Origin: Acetobacter malorum
GTDB lineage: Bacteria > Pseudomonadota > Alphaproteobacteria > Acetobacterales > Acetobacteraceae
Assembly: GCF_002153605.1 (NCBI RefSeq)
Contig: NZ_JOPG01000011.1
Span: 1-59,371, forward strand
Direction: 5' to 3'
DNA length: 59,371 nucleotides
Shown here: positions 1 to 9,692 of the stretch, piece after piece
Layout: each line of letters begins with the position of its first letter
How positions within the stretch are numbered: position 1 is the first letter of the stretch
The notes under the pieces: generated by a model
The model's input: only the letters and a program-made list of their open reading frames with translations
Told to the model about the DNA's origin: nothing
The model's database searches: none
Made by a program: the position numbers and the translations under genes

Positions 1-21
1 TTTGCTTTATTTTTTTAGGAT

Positions 22-68
<47 letters not shown>

Positions 69-241
69 TTTGATAGCAGGGCCTACGCCGCACCGCGAAA
101 TATCCGCATACCTTACGCCAATCTACGACTATCCCATTATTTTAATTGCATAAATCGTGCAATTTCGCTCAGCTTCCTACGCCAGCTCACGCTGACGTTT
201 CAGTCCCATTTGCATCCTATACGCATCCTGCGGAGGAAGCC

Positions 242-1420
242 ATGCCCCGGATTTCAAAGCGCATCATCGCCACCCTTCAACCTGCTGAGAAGGACTACAT
301 CGTCTGGGACGATCAGGTCGCCGGCTTCGCCTTGCGGGTCTGGCCTTCGGGCCGGATGAGCTACGTGGTTCATTACCGGACCAATGGCAGATTCCGCCGT
401 TATACGATCGGCCATCATGGTCCATGGACGGCAGACAAGGCACGAGATGAGGCGATCAGGATTCTCGCCCGCGTAAAAAATGGTGGCGATCCCAATGTCG
501 AACGCGGAGAAGAGCGCTCCTGCCCGACCGTCAGCCAGTTCAGCAAGACTTTCGTCGAACGGCATGTGAACACGCATCTGAAACCCACGACCCAAGCCGA
601 ATACAAGCGCGCGATTGACCTTTTCATTGCGAAAAAGATTGGCAACCGGAAGATGGACGCCCTCACCCACTCCGATGTTGTCGCCTTCCATCATACCTAT
701 CGCCACATTCCCTATCAGGCCAACCGGACCCTGGGCGTTCTGTCTAAAATGTTCTCGCTGGCGATCCTGTGGGGCGTCCGAAAAGATAACGTGAATCCCT
801 GCCGGGGCGTAAAACGCTACAAGGAGCTGAAACGTGAGCGCTACCTCACGGCAGAAGAACATCAGCGCCTGGGCCAAGCGCTCGATGATGCCCGTTCCAC
901 GATGCCCAAGGCCGTCAATGCGCTCCAGCTCCTGCTTCTGACCGGCTGTCGCCTGCGGGAAGTCCAGCGCCTGAAATGGGAATACGTCCATCTAGATGAA
1001 GGGGTAATCAGGCTACCGGACACCAAAAATGGCGCCCGCACGGTTCAGTTAGGCGAAAGTGCGGTCGGCTTGCTTGGAGGCATCCCAAGGGTCGAGGGCA
1101 ATCCCTATGTCATCACAGGACGGAAAGAAGGTGGCCACCTGACCGATCTGGAGAAGCCATGGCGGCGCATCCGAAAGGAAGCCGGGCTGGAGGATGTCCG
1201 CATTCATGATCTCCGCCATTCCTTTGCATCCGATGCGCTGGAACTCGGCGAGGATCTGATCATGATCGGGAAACTGCTGGGCCATCGGGATCTCAAATCG
1301 ACCGCACGTTACGCCCACCTCAAGAAAGAGCCGATCCAGCGCGCGGTCAAAGGGATCGATCTCAAAATCTCTGCCGCCCTTTCCACAACAAAGGCCACAC
1401 CAGTCACCGCAGTCGAGTAA
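242..1420 (+). CDS. int: Tyrosine recombinase (ICE integrase)
   Basis: Site-specific recombinase of the phage-integrase family, expected to insert and excise the element at the tRNA-fMet end 170 bp upstream. The chosen start has a strong ribosome site (GGAGG at 232-236) and gives 392 residues; an earlier in-frame ATG at 146 lacks one. The N-terminal third is the arm-binding DUF4102-like domain, then a SAM-like core-binding domain and the catalytic domain. Catalytic residues are visible: Arg in TGCRLREV, the HDLRHS box near residue 322, LGHRD, and the nucleophile Tyr in ARYAHL near residue 357. The stop lies 4 nt from the convergent stop of the RND gene. Confidence 0.95.
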   Translation: MPRISKRIIATLQPAEKDYIVWDDQVAGFALRVWPSGRMSYVVHYRTNGRFRRYTIGHHGPWTADKARDEAIRILARVKNGGDPNVERGEERSCPTVSQFSKTFVERHVNTHLKPTTQAEYKRAIDLFIAKKIGNRKMDALTHSDVVAFHHTYRHIPYQANRTLGVLSKMFSLAILWGVRKDNVNPCRGVKRYKELKRERYLTAEEHQRLGQALDDARSTMPKAVNALQLLLLTGCRLREVQRLKWEYVHLDEGVIRLPDTKNGARTVQLGESAVGLLGGIPRVEGNPYVITGRKEGGHLTDLEKPWRRIRKEAGLEDVRIHDLRHSFASDALELGEDLIMIGKLLGHRDLKSTARYAHLKKEPIQRAVKGIDLKISAALSTTKATPVTAVE

Positions 1421-1424
1421 GCGG

Positions 1425-4400
1425 TTACAGGCTTTGCCGATTTGGGCGTTCCTTCTGGAATACTCGGCCGAACGCAGCGCATCGTCCCACCAGCAGATAG
1501 AGCGCCGGGGTGGTGAACATGGTCTGTGCCTGACTGACCAGCAGACCACCGATCAGTGCGATGCCGAGCGGCTGGCGCAGCTCCATGCCGTAGCCCCCCA
1601 TCAGCACCAGCGGCAGTGCGCCGAGGGCAGCGGCAAAGGTAGTCATGACAATGGGCCGCAGCCGTAGCAGGCAGGCCTCGCGGATGGCGTCCCGTGACGT
1701 CAGGCCACGTTCGCGCTCGGCATGAATGGCAAAATCCACCAGCAGGATGGCGTTCTTGAGCGAGATACCGGTCTGCAGCAGCATGGCGATGACCGCCATG
1801 CCCGAGAACGGCAGCCCGAACAGGTCCAGCGCCATGATGGCCCCAATCCCGGCCGAGGGAATGGTGGAAAGGATGGTCAGCGGGTACCACACGCTTTCAT
1901 AGAGCATGCCCAGCGTGATCCAGACGGCCAGGATGCCCGCGATGATCAGGATCTCGCTGTCATGGGTGCTTTTGCCGACGTCCCCCTCATCGCTCTGCAA
2001 CTCGCCGGTGATAGTCTCCGGCAGATGCAGGCTGCGCCACCCCTGATCGATGATCGTCTGTGCCTGCGACAGGCTGACACCGGGAGCCAGTTCCAGCGCC
2101 AGTGACGCAGAACTGGCATAGCCGATATGGGTCACGGCCACAGGGTCAAGGCTGGGGGTCATTCGCGCCACCACCGACAGCGGCACCAGCGTCTCCGCCC
2201 CGGTCGCCACCGCCGATCCGGTTGAGGCATTGGCTCCCCCCGCCAGCGAATTGGCGATCTGGTTTCGAAACGCCGTGGCACCGGTCGAGGCTGTGGTGCT
2301 GGCCGTGGCCGACGTGACCACCCGGATGGTATTCGATGCTGAACTGCCGGACGCTGACCCACCCGAAGGGCTAATCCAGAACTGTTTCAGGATATCAGGA
2401 TCGCGCTGGAAGCGGTTTTCCACGGTCAGCACGACATTGTATTGCCCGTGCGTGGTGTAGACGACCGAGGCCGTGGTCTGGCCCAGCGCGTCGGACAGGG
2501 TATTGCCGATGACCTGGGGCGTCACGCCAACGCGGGCGGCGGTGTCGCGGTCAATCGCGAGCGTGATCCCCTGCCCCGGTGGATCGACGTCGGGGTCAAC
2601 ATCCGTGAACTCCGGATGATGCCGCAGGGCTTTTGCCAGCCTGCGTATCGCCGGTCCCAGCAATCGATCATCCTCGCTGCGCAGAAGGTAGCTGACCCCG
2701 CTGCTGTTCGAGCCGACCCGCATCATGATATTGCCCGGCGCCTGGGCATGGTATTCGGCGTGGATATCTTTCCCCATCCGGGCGATGACCCTGGCGGCCA
2801 CTTCGGTTCCCGAAGCGCGTCCGGTGGAAAGATCCCGCAAGGTGGCGAACACCATGCCGTGGCTGGAGCCTTCGCCGGTATCGAGATAGGCGATGACATG
2901 GCTGACCGCCGGATCCTCCAGCAGCACCCTGCTGAACCGCTCAAGCCGCTCCTTGGTCTGCGCCAGAGAACTGCCGCTGCCCCGTGAGCCGCCCGAGACG
3001 ATGCCGATATCCTGACGCGGAAACACGACCTTTGGCATGCGGGTGAACAGGACCACGCCCACCAGCAAGGTCAATGGCAGCAACAAGGCCGTCTTGCCGG
3101 GATGGCTCAGGCAGACTTCCAAGGTGCAGCGATACAGGCTGCCGCTGTGTTTTTCATGATCCAGAAAATCTGCGGTATCGGTGCCGTGGGAATGATCTTC
3201 TGCTGCAGTCGGGTGCTCTTCGTCGATGCGGGTGTCTTTTCCCTCGGCAAATCGCATGCACAACGCTGTCAGACACGGTGTGACCATGCAGGACAGAACC
3301 AGCGAGACAGTCACGGCAATGCCGACGGTGCCAGCGAACTCCCGGAACAGCCGTCCTGTCAGACCCGACGCCAGCCCGATGGGCAGGAAGACCGCCAGCA
3401 CGGAGACGGTGATGGAGAGCAGCGTGAACGCCACCTCGCTGGCCCCGGCAATGGCAGCTTCGTCGATGGAAAGCCCCCGCTCGCGCATGCGGATGATATT
3501 CTCGATCACCACGATGGCGTCATCCACCACCAGTCCCGTGACCACCGTCAGCGCCATGAGGGAGAGATTATCCAGCCCGAAGCCTGCAAGATGCATCGGC
3601 CCGAGACTGGCGATCAGGCAGCACGGCACGATGATCGCGGCTGCCACGGATGCTGTCCACGAGCGCAGGAATACCCACACCACGGCCAGCGCCAGAACAC
3701 AGGCGGCCAGCAGCGTGACCAGCGTATGGTGCAGCGAGGAGCGGATCACCGCCGAGCCATCCCGCGCCACGGCAATATCCGCTCCCGGCGGCATCAGCGT
3801 GCGCAGTCGGGGCAGACGGGCTTTCACCTCATCGACGATGCCTACCAGATTGGCGCCCGGCTGGGCGCGCACCATCAGGGTCAGGGCCGGTTTCCCGTCA
3901 AAGAACGCGGCGGCATTCACGTCCTGCATGCTGTCGGTGACGGTCGCGACATCGCGCAGCCGGATCGGGTGGCCGCTTTTATAGGCGATCACCAGATCCC
4001 GATAGGCGTCAGCATGCTCGGCCTGATCATTGACGGCAAGCTGGTAACGCCGGTCCCCCATGTCGATCACGCCCTTTGGCGTATGGGCGTTGGCCGAGGC
4101 CAAAGCCGCGCGTAGGTTCTCGAAGCCCATGCCATACTTGAAGAACAGCAGCGGGTTCATCTCCACCCGCACCGCAGGGGCTGAACTGCCCATAAGTGTG
4201 ACGTCCCCCACGCCCTGCACCTGCAGCAGCATCGGCCGCAGCGTCGTGTTCACCAGATCGTACAGTTTTGCCATGGACTGCATGCCGGGCGTCACCGCCA
4301 GAATCAGCACCGGCGTCGCGTTGGGATTGGCACGGTGATAGCTGGGATCGGACCCGGGCGTGGTCGGCAGATCGCGTCGCGCGGCCCGGATCGCCGCTTC

Positions 4401-4724
4401 CACGTCACGGGCCGCGCCATTGAGATCGCGACCCAGTTCAAACCCCAGCGAGATGGAGGTCTGCCCCCGTGTGGAGGAAGACATCATCTGCGTGACACCG
4501 GCGATATTGCCCAGATGCCGCTCCAGCGGGGCGGCCACGGTGCGGGCCATGACCTCTGGCGAGCCGCCTGCGTTGGAAGCCGAGACCGAGATCACCGGCA
4601 GGTCGACGTCGGGCAGGTCCGAGACCGGGAGGAGGGGCAGCGCCATCAGGCCCGACAGCACGGCGGAGAGCAGCAGAAGGAGCGTCGCTACCGGGCGACG
4701 GACAAACCAGGCGATGAATTTCAA
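1425..4724 (-). CDS. RND-family efflux permease (MdtB/MdtC-like)
   Basis: Inner-membrane proton-driven pump of the hydrophobe/amphiphile efflux RND family, 1099 residues. It starts with the typical cytoplasmic helix (FIAWFVRRPVATLL) and has the two sets of transmembrane helices and two large periplasmic loops of the family; VVTGLVVDDAIVVIENI carries the acidic proton-relay residues of TM4. No membrane-fusion or outer-membrane partner is in the window, so it must borrow one or work atypically. Odd: between about residues 780 and 850 there is a stretch very rich in Ser, Thr, Ala and Gly that family members lack. A FecI-type promoter-like site lies about 36 nt upstream. Confidence 0.9.
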   Translation of the reverse strand: MKFIAWFVRRPVATLLLLLSAVLSGLMALPLLPVSDLPDVDLPVISVSASNAGGSPEVMARTVAAPLERHLGNIAGVTQMMSSSTRGQTSISLGFELGRDLNGAARDVEAAIRAARRDLPTTPGSDPSYHRANPNATPVLILAVTPGMQSMAKLYDLVNTTLRPMLLQVQGVGDVTLMGSSAPAVRVEMNPLLFFKYGMGFENLRAALASANAHTPKGVIDMGDRRYQLAVNDQAEHADAYRDLVIAYKSGHPIRLRDVATVTDSMQDVNAAAFFDGKPALTLMVRAQPGANLVGIVDEVKARLPRLRTLMPPGADIAVARDGSAVIRSSLHHTLVTLLAACVLALAVVWVFLRSWTASVAAAIIVPCCLIASLGPMHLAGFGLDNLSLMALTVVTGLVVDDAIVVIENIIRMRERGLSIDEAAIAGASEVAFTLLSITVSVLAVFLPIGLASGLTGRLFREFAGTVGIAVTVSLVLSCMVTPCLTALCMRFAEGKDTRIDEEHPTAAEDHSHGTDTADFLDHEKHSGSLYRCTLEVCLSHPGKTALLLPLTLLVGVVLFTRMPKVVFPRQDIGIVSGGSRGSGSSLAQTKERLERFSRVLLEDPAVSHVIAYLDTGEGSSHGMVFATLRDLSTGRASGTEVAARVIARMGKDIHAEYHAQAPGNIMMRVGSNSSGVSYLLRSEDDRLLGPAIRRLAKALRHHPEFTDVDPDVDPPGQGITLAIDRDTAARVGVTPQVIGNTLSDALGQTTASVVYTTHGQYNVVLTVENRFQRDPDILKQFWISPSGGSASGSSASNTIRVVTSATASTTASTGATAFRNQIANSLAGGANASTGSAVATGAETLVPLSVVARMTPSLDPVAVTHIGYASSASLALELAPGVSLSQAQTIIDQGWRSLHLPETITGELQSDEGDVGKSTHDSEILIIAGILAVWITLGMLYESVWYPLTILSTIPSAGIGAIMALDLFGLPFSGMAVIAMLLQTGISLKNAILLVDFAIHAERERGLTSRDAIREACLLRLRPIVMTTFAAALGALPLVLMGGYGMELRQPLGIALIGGLLVSQAQTMFTTPALYLLVGRCAAFGRVFQKERPNRQSL

Positions 4725-4760
4725 GGAAGATGTCCCGTCCCTGCGGGAGGGCTCACTCTA

Positions 4761-4788
4761 TAAGACGATCGACGCGGGCATTTTTTCA
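4761..4788 (-). promoter_or_regulatory. ECF-type promoter-like site before RND gene
   Basis: On the minus strand it reads TGAAAA, 15 bp, CGTCTTA. The same two boxes with identical spacing occur at 9582-9609, and a close version occurs at 12810-12837. The CGTC -10 element is typical of ECF sigma factors. I infer recognition by the FecI-type sigma factor encoded at 13982-14488. Confidence 0.5.
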
Positions 4789-4828
4789 GAGAAAGACGAA
4801 GAAAGTTTTCCGCCTCCCTATTCTGTCG

Positions 4829-5335
4829 TCATGACATACCCACTGACGATGTGACCGTGATGGCGGCGGCCTGCACCGCCAGCCCATGTTCGGCCGCCAC
4901 CCGGCGCAGCAGGGTCGCAACTTCCGGTGCGTTGCAGGCGATCTTCCGACCTGTCCCCGCTTCCACGAAGGTGATGGCAAGCGCGACTCTGGGTTCAGGC
5001 GCCACGCTGTAGCGCCACAGACGATCGGGCGTGACATCACGGCGCAGGATGGCGCGTTCGACAAAAAGATTCAGATTACGTTGGATCGACCCCTGTGAAG
5101 GGGCGTGCCCATCCTCCATCATTTTTCCCAGTGTTTTCCAGATTTCCACCGCCGTCGCGCGGGGGCCGACTTCGAGGATGCCATGCAGCAGGATGCGCCG
5201 CAGATCGGTCATCTTGATGCCGACCTCTTCGCAACGGTCTTCCAGCCTGCGCACGGCGCTGCGGCTGGCGCCCATGCCAGGACGGATCTGGTTCAGGACG
5301 GGTGGTGAACGGCGGTGTTCGGAAAAGGCAAGCAT
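4829..5335 (-). CDS. Divergent Fur-family regulator lacking metal ligands
   Basis: 168-residue protein aligning with Fur over the winged-helix DNA-binding domain (TDLRRILLHGIL...TAVEIWKTLG...GSIQRNLNLFVERAILRRD) and the dimerisation fold. Where Fur has the HHDH cluster and the CxxC pair, this protein has VALAITF and GTGRKIAC, so the usual zinc/iron ligands appear absent. It sits in the TonB operon, 11 nt after the second TonB gene and 105 nt before the RND gene. It may be a metal-independent regulator, or may respond to another ligand. Family assignment is fairly safe; function is inferred. Confidence 0.7.
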   Translation of the reverse strand: MLAFSEHRRSPPVLNQIRPGMGASRSAVRRLEDRCEEVGIKMTDLRRILLHGILEVGPRATAVEIWKTLGKMMEDGHAPSQGSIQRNLNLFVERAILRRDVTPDRLWRYSVAPEPRVALAITFVEAGTGRKIACNAPEVATLLRRVAAEHGLAVQAAAITVTSSVGMS

Positions 5336-5346
5336 GGAAAACCCTT

Positions 5347-5796
5347 TCAGGATTTGGGACAGTTTTTCGTGTTCAGGCAGAACATGACCGGCAGAGTCAG
5401 AAAAACCGGATCTTGCGGAATTGAGGACGGTGGAGGCGGCAGAGTGCCAACACGCTTCAGCATCGCGAGGGCTTCCTGATCCAGGAGAGGATGCCCGGAC
5501 GTTCTGGCAAAGCTCGGGGTCAGGACATGACCACGTCGATCCAGCGCAAAGCGCACAAGGACGATGCCCTCCTCATGATCTGCTCGGGCCTGAGGAGGAT
5601 AACGACGGCTGTCTGTCAGTCTGCTGACAATCCCGGTTTGCCACAGCACCAGATCGTTCTGACTTTCCGTGACGGATTGAGCCCGCCCCAGTTGAAGAGG
5701 AAGCGCTGAGAAAACCAGAAGGCCAACGACCGGAAAAAGATACCGTTCCGCCACACGGCATGGACGCCTGCTCAACTCTTTAGCTCCCACCAGCAT
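5347..5796 (-). CDS. Short TonB-like protein (C-terminal domain only)
   Basis: 149 residues: an N-terminal hydrophobic segment (about 20-40) that may be a signal peptide or anchor, then a TonB C-terminal domain with the pattern YPPQARADHEEGIVLVRFALDRRGHV and SGHPLLDQEALAML. The Pro-rich spacer of ordinary TonB is missing, so it may not span the periplasm. It overlaps the upstream tonB by 17 nt and shares its domain, suggesting duplication. Two TonB-type proteins in one operon could serve different receptors, or this one could tune the main TonB. Confidence 0.75.
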   Translation of the reverse strand: MLVGAKELSRRPCRVAERYLFPVVGLLVFSALPLQLGRAQSVTESQNDLVLWQTGIVSRLTDSRRYPPQARADHEEGIVLVRFALDRRGHVLTPSFARTSGHPLLDQEALAMLKRVGTLPPPPSSIPQDPVFLTLPVMFCLNTKNCPKS

Positions 5797-6661
5797 GGAT
5801 GTAGAATTCGACGGGCACGGTCAGGGTGATCGGATCCCCCGCGACACTGTCCGGTGGAATGGGCAGTGGCTGGGCGCGTTTGGGCAGGGCGACCGCCTCC
5901 TGATCCAGCAGCGCATGACCGGAACTGCTGGCGAGTGTGACCGAGAGCACATGACCCTTGCGGTCCATGGAGAAGGTTACGGTGGGCACGCCTTCCTGAT
6001 GGTCGGCCATGGCGTCGGACGGGTAGCGCTTGAATTTTTCCAGTTGCGCGAGCAGCGCGCCCTGCCAGGTCACCGGGTCGTGCGACGCCTTTGACGACGA
6101 CGCGCCGGGTGCAGGCGCTGCCTGTGTGGGCGCGGGTGGTGCTTCCGATGAGGGCGGCGCGGTTGTCGCCTCGGCGGGTGGCGTTTTGTCGGGGATCGGC
6201 TTTTTGAGCATCGGCACCGGCTTATGCTTCTTCACCAGTTTCTTGGGCTTCTCGGGCTTTGGCACCGGGATCGGTGGATTGGGCGCGGGCGAAGGTGGAG
6301 CGGTGATCTTGGGTGGCTCGACCGGGGCCGGATCGGGAATGGACTGGGTCTGCTGTGGTCCCGGCGGCAGGTCCGTGGGCGGGGTGGGCGTCGAGACGGG
6401 CTCGGGCGCCATGTCGATGGCGATGGCCGCAGGTGGTGGTTCGGGCACGGCCATGACCGGGGGCGGCAGACGCATGATCCACCAGATCGCTCCCCCACCG
6501 ACCGCCAGCACGGCAAGGAAAGACAGGCCCCAGCGAATGGCGTCCTCACGCAACGTCAGCCGCGCCTGTCCCCTCTGCCAGTCGGCAAAAGACGGCTGGA
6601 CCGTATCCTGAGCCACGCCCGCAGAAACCGCCGTATCCGCCATGTTCATCGCGTCGCTCAC
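5780..6661 (-). CDS. tonB: TonB energy transducer
   Basis: 293 residues. A cytoplasmic N-terminus is followed by one transmembrane helix (about 45-65), a long Pro/Lys-rich periplasmic spacer with repeated PxP and KPK motifs, and a C-terminal TonB domain (YPSDAMADHQEGVPTVTFSMDRKGHV, SGHALLDQEAV). It passes proton-motive energy from ExbB/ExbD to TonB-dependent receptors such as the one at 10127-12724. The start overlaps the exbD stop in an ATGA, showing translational coupling. Confidence 0.9.
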   Translation of the reverse strand: MSDAMNMADTAVSAGVAQDTVQPSFADWQRGQARLTLREDAIRWGLSFLAVLAVGGGAIWWIMRLPPPVMAVPEPPPAAIAIDMAPEPVSTPTPPTDLPPGPQQTQSIPDPAPVEPPKITAPPSPAPNPPIPVPKPEKPKKLVKKHKPVPMLKKPIPDKTPPAEATTAPPSSEAPPAPTQAAPAPGASSSKASHDPVTWQGALLAQLEKFKRYPSDAMADHQEGVPTVTFSMDRKGHVLSVTLASSSGHALLDQEAVALPKRAQPLPIPPDSVAGDPITLTVPVEFYIHAGGS

Positions 6662-7167
6662 GGTGTCGCTCCGGGTGCAGGCGCAGTGGCAGCCGATGTG
6701 GCAGATGCACCGCCGCCCGCTGGCACTGGCGCCGGCCCGGCTTCGCTGCCTTCCTCCTGCCCCTGAAGATTCACGAGCGCGACCTTGAGGTAGCCAGCGG
6801 AACGCAGCTTATCCATCACGCCCATCAGCGTGCCGTAATCGACTGTCTTGTCGGCCCGCAGGAAGACCCGTTCGTCCTTATTGCCCTTGGTCGCACTCTC
6901 CAGTGCGCCGGGCAACGCATCGGTGCTGACGTCATCCTCCCCCAGCGCCAGACCGTGATCGGCTTTTACGGTCAGGAACACGGGATCGTCCGGGCGTGGC
7001 GTCGGCTTTTCGGTCGAGGACGGCAGGTCCACCGGCACATTCACCGTGGTCAGCGGGGCCGTGACCATGAAAATCACCAGCAGGACCAGCATCACGTCAA
7101 TGAACGGCGTGACGTTGATCTCGCTGGCCTCATGCGGGCTCTCATCGGTGTGGCGGATGCGGATCAT
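6658..7167 (-). CDS. exbD: ExbD biopolymer transport protein
   Basis: 169 residues. The N-terminus has the ExbD signature INVTPFIDVMLVLLVIFMV, one transmembrane helix with the proton-conducting Asp, followed by a periplasmic domain ending in a Pro/Ala-rich tail from about residue 140 that is longer than usual. It forms the TonB motor with ExbB, encoded 6 nt upstream, and overlaps tonB by 4 nt. Confidence 0.93.
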   Translation of the reverse strand: MIRIRHTDESPHEASEINVTPFIDVMLVLLVIFMVTAPLTTVNVPVDLPSSTEKPTPRPDDPVFLTVKADHGLALGEDDVSTDALPGALESATKGNKDERVFLRADKTVDYGTLMGVMDKLRSAGYLKVALVNLQGQEEGSEAGPAPVPAGGGASATSAATAPAPGATP

Positions 7168-7173
7168 GACGGA

Positions 7174-7916
<743 letters not shown>

Positions 7917-7920
<4 letters not shown>

Positions 7921-8168
7921 GAGAGACCTCCTTTGGAAGACGGTCTGCGCCACGCCCGGATCAGGCAGATGACCGTAACAATGAAGGGAATGGACAGGGC
8001 AGCCCAGGACAGGGCCAGCCAGACGCCATGCTGTCCCAGCAGGGCGGACAGCAGGCCGAAGATGGTAAGCAGGCCCAGCGCGATCGGCCACGGCCAGACG
8101 ACGACGGACGGACGTAATGCCGAAACAGGTTGGGATTGTATGGGGATTTCGGGAGCGACGGCGTTCAT
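7917..8168 (-). CDS. Small two-helix membrane protein of the TonB operon
   Basis: 83 residues with two predicted transmembrane helices (about 25-45 and 50-70) and a basic C-terminus (RAWRRPSSKGG). It overlaps both neighbours by 4 nt in ATGA junctions, so it is part of the operon and surely translated. I do not recognise a named family; small proteins of this sort often sit beside PepSY membrane proteins in iron operons. Confidence 0.75.
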
Positions 8169-9412
8169 CGGACTGTCTCCGCCGTCAGGCCAGGAACAGC
8201 CGCATCGTCCACATTATCCAGATCGTACCCCAGTGCCCGCAGCCGGGCGTCGGTGGCGATCTTCCGTTTACCAGCCCACAGCACCAGGCCGCTGACCAGA
8301 ACGCCAATCACGACAATATCAAGCAGCGCCCACAGGATTTTCAGCGGCATGCCGCCGTAATCACCGAAATGTAGCGGGCGGGAGATTTCGAGGAAGCGGA
8401 GATACCATGGCATCGGATACGCTCCGGTCAGTTCGCCCGTGCGGGCATCAACCAGAACCGGGGTGAACAGACGTGCCCGCAGCGGGGTCGCGCCGCGCGT
8501 CCAGAGTACGTAATGCACCGGACTGCCGAAGGAGGCGCCGGGGAAGGACAGACCGGTCACCTCATTACCGGGAGCTGCTTTGGCTGCCGTATCGAACGCG
8601 GCCTGCACGGAGGACAGATGGTCCTGCGCCGGCACAGGCAGGTTGGCGTAGGGCTTGAGGATCTGCCGCACATCGGTCACGCGCCACAGCCCGAACAGCG
8701 GCGTCTGAAGTTCGTTGACCAGCCCGGTGAAGCCCACCACCGTTGCCCAGACCAGCGTGGCCACACCCAGCAGGTTGTGCAGGTCCAGCCAGGTCAGGCG
8801 TGAGGCCCGATCCGTTCGGACCGAGCCAAACGGCAGGCGCTTCATGAACCGGCCATAAAGCACCGTGCCGGAGATCAGCGAAGCGACAAAAACACCGCCC
8901 ATCGCACCAAGAAACAGGCGACCCGGCAGATAGGCGAACAGGCTGGTATGGAGCCGATTGCAGATCCCCATGATGATGCCGGTCCAGGTACGTGGCTCCT
9001 TGGGCGCGTCCGCCGGGCGCGACTGCTCCAGCACCTTCGCCGTGCGGGCGTCGAACTTGATCCAGTGGCCGGAGTGGCGGTCCGGGTAATTTTCGTCGTC
9101 CTTCAGGGCCTGCCAGCTTGGAGCCATGGAGACCAGCACCGCCGGTTCATCGTCATCCGGATTGACGCTGGTGATGATCTGGCCGGGATAGAGCGCACGC
9201 GCCTTGTCCACGATCACATCCAGACTGGCGTTCGGCGTGCCGGTCGGCAGAACCTCATAAGGCGGGTCATCGTCGCCGACGAACGTGTCCCATATCTGCT
9301 CGGAGAACAGCAGCGGCAGGCCGGTCACGCACACGATCAGCAGGAACAGCGTGCAGACCAGACTCGTCCATTTATGGACCACGAACCAGCGACGAAGGGC
9401 TCGATTGGTCAT
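8165..9412 (-). CDS. PepSY-associated transmembrane protein (putative iron reductase)
   Basis: 415 residues from the ATG at 9412. Pattern typical of PepSY_TM proteins: first helix after RRWFVVHKWTSLV, periplasmic PepSY domains, an HTSLF helix near residue 155, WLDLHNLLG with a helix, and PLHFGDYGG before the last helix. The His residues next to helices may hold heme. Relatives in siderophore operons are thought to be ferric reductases that release iron. First gene of the exb/ton operon, with an ECF-type promoter-like site about 170 nt upstream. Confidence 0.85.
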   Translation of the reverse strand: MTNRALRRWFVVHKWTSLVCTLFLLIVCVTGLPLLFSEQIWDTFVGDDDPPYEVLPTGTPNASLDVIVDKARALYPGQIITSVNPDDDEPAVLVSMAPSWQALKDDENYPDRHSGHWIKFDARTAKVLEQSRPADAPKEPRTWTGIIMGICNRLHTSLFAYLPGRLFLGAMGGVFVASLISGTVLYGRFMKRLPFGSVRTDRASRLTWLDLHNLLGVATLVWATVVGFTGLVNELQTPLFGLWRVTDVRQILKPYANLPVPAQDHLSSVQAAFDTAAKAAPGNEVTGLSFPGASFGSPVHYVLWTRGATPLRARLFTPVLVDARTGELTGAYPMPWYLRFLEISRPLHFGDYGGMPLKILWALLDIVVIGVLVSGLVLWAGKRKIATDARLRALGYDLDNVDDAAVPGLTAETVR

Positions 9413-9581
9413 AGAACCCGCACGCTCACAAATGCGTGTAAGAGTGAGTCGCAAATGTCAAATGCACGCAAAACCAGATCCTTTGCTCTTCGCTCCTGAC
9501 CTATCCAGTCACGGCAGGTGCATCCATGCGATCATATGCCGCAGGGCGTTCCATGCCGGACTGAAAGCCGGTCCCATTCTC

Positions 9582-9609
9582 TAAGACGATCTGGGGGAAC
9601 ATATTTTCA
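9582..9609 (-). promoter_or_regulatory. ECF-type promoter-like site before PepSY/exb/ton operon
   Basis: Minus strand TGAAAA, 15 bp, CGTCTTA, identical in boxes and spacing to the site before the RND gene. It would give a leader of about 165 nt. I infer it is read by the FecI-type sigma factor of this cluster. Confidence 0.5.
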
Positions 9610-9692
9610 TTTTTTCTGGTGACTTGGTTTCTTATCCAGAGTGCGTCCACACCTTGAAAGCACACAAAATATCTACTTCCAGAAGCTCATCA

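Noticed and set aside
254..991. 245-codon minus-strand frame within the integrase
   Set aside because: Antisense to the clearly conserved recombinase.
3102..4115. Long plus-strand frame opposite the RND gene
   Set aside because: Antisense shadow in GC-rich DNA; composition is unlike a protein and the minus-strand RND gene is certain.
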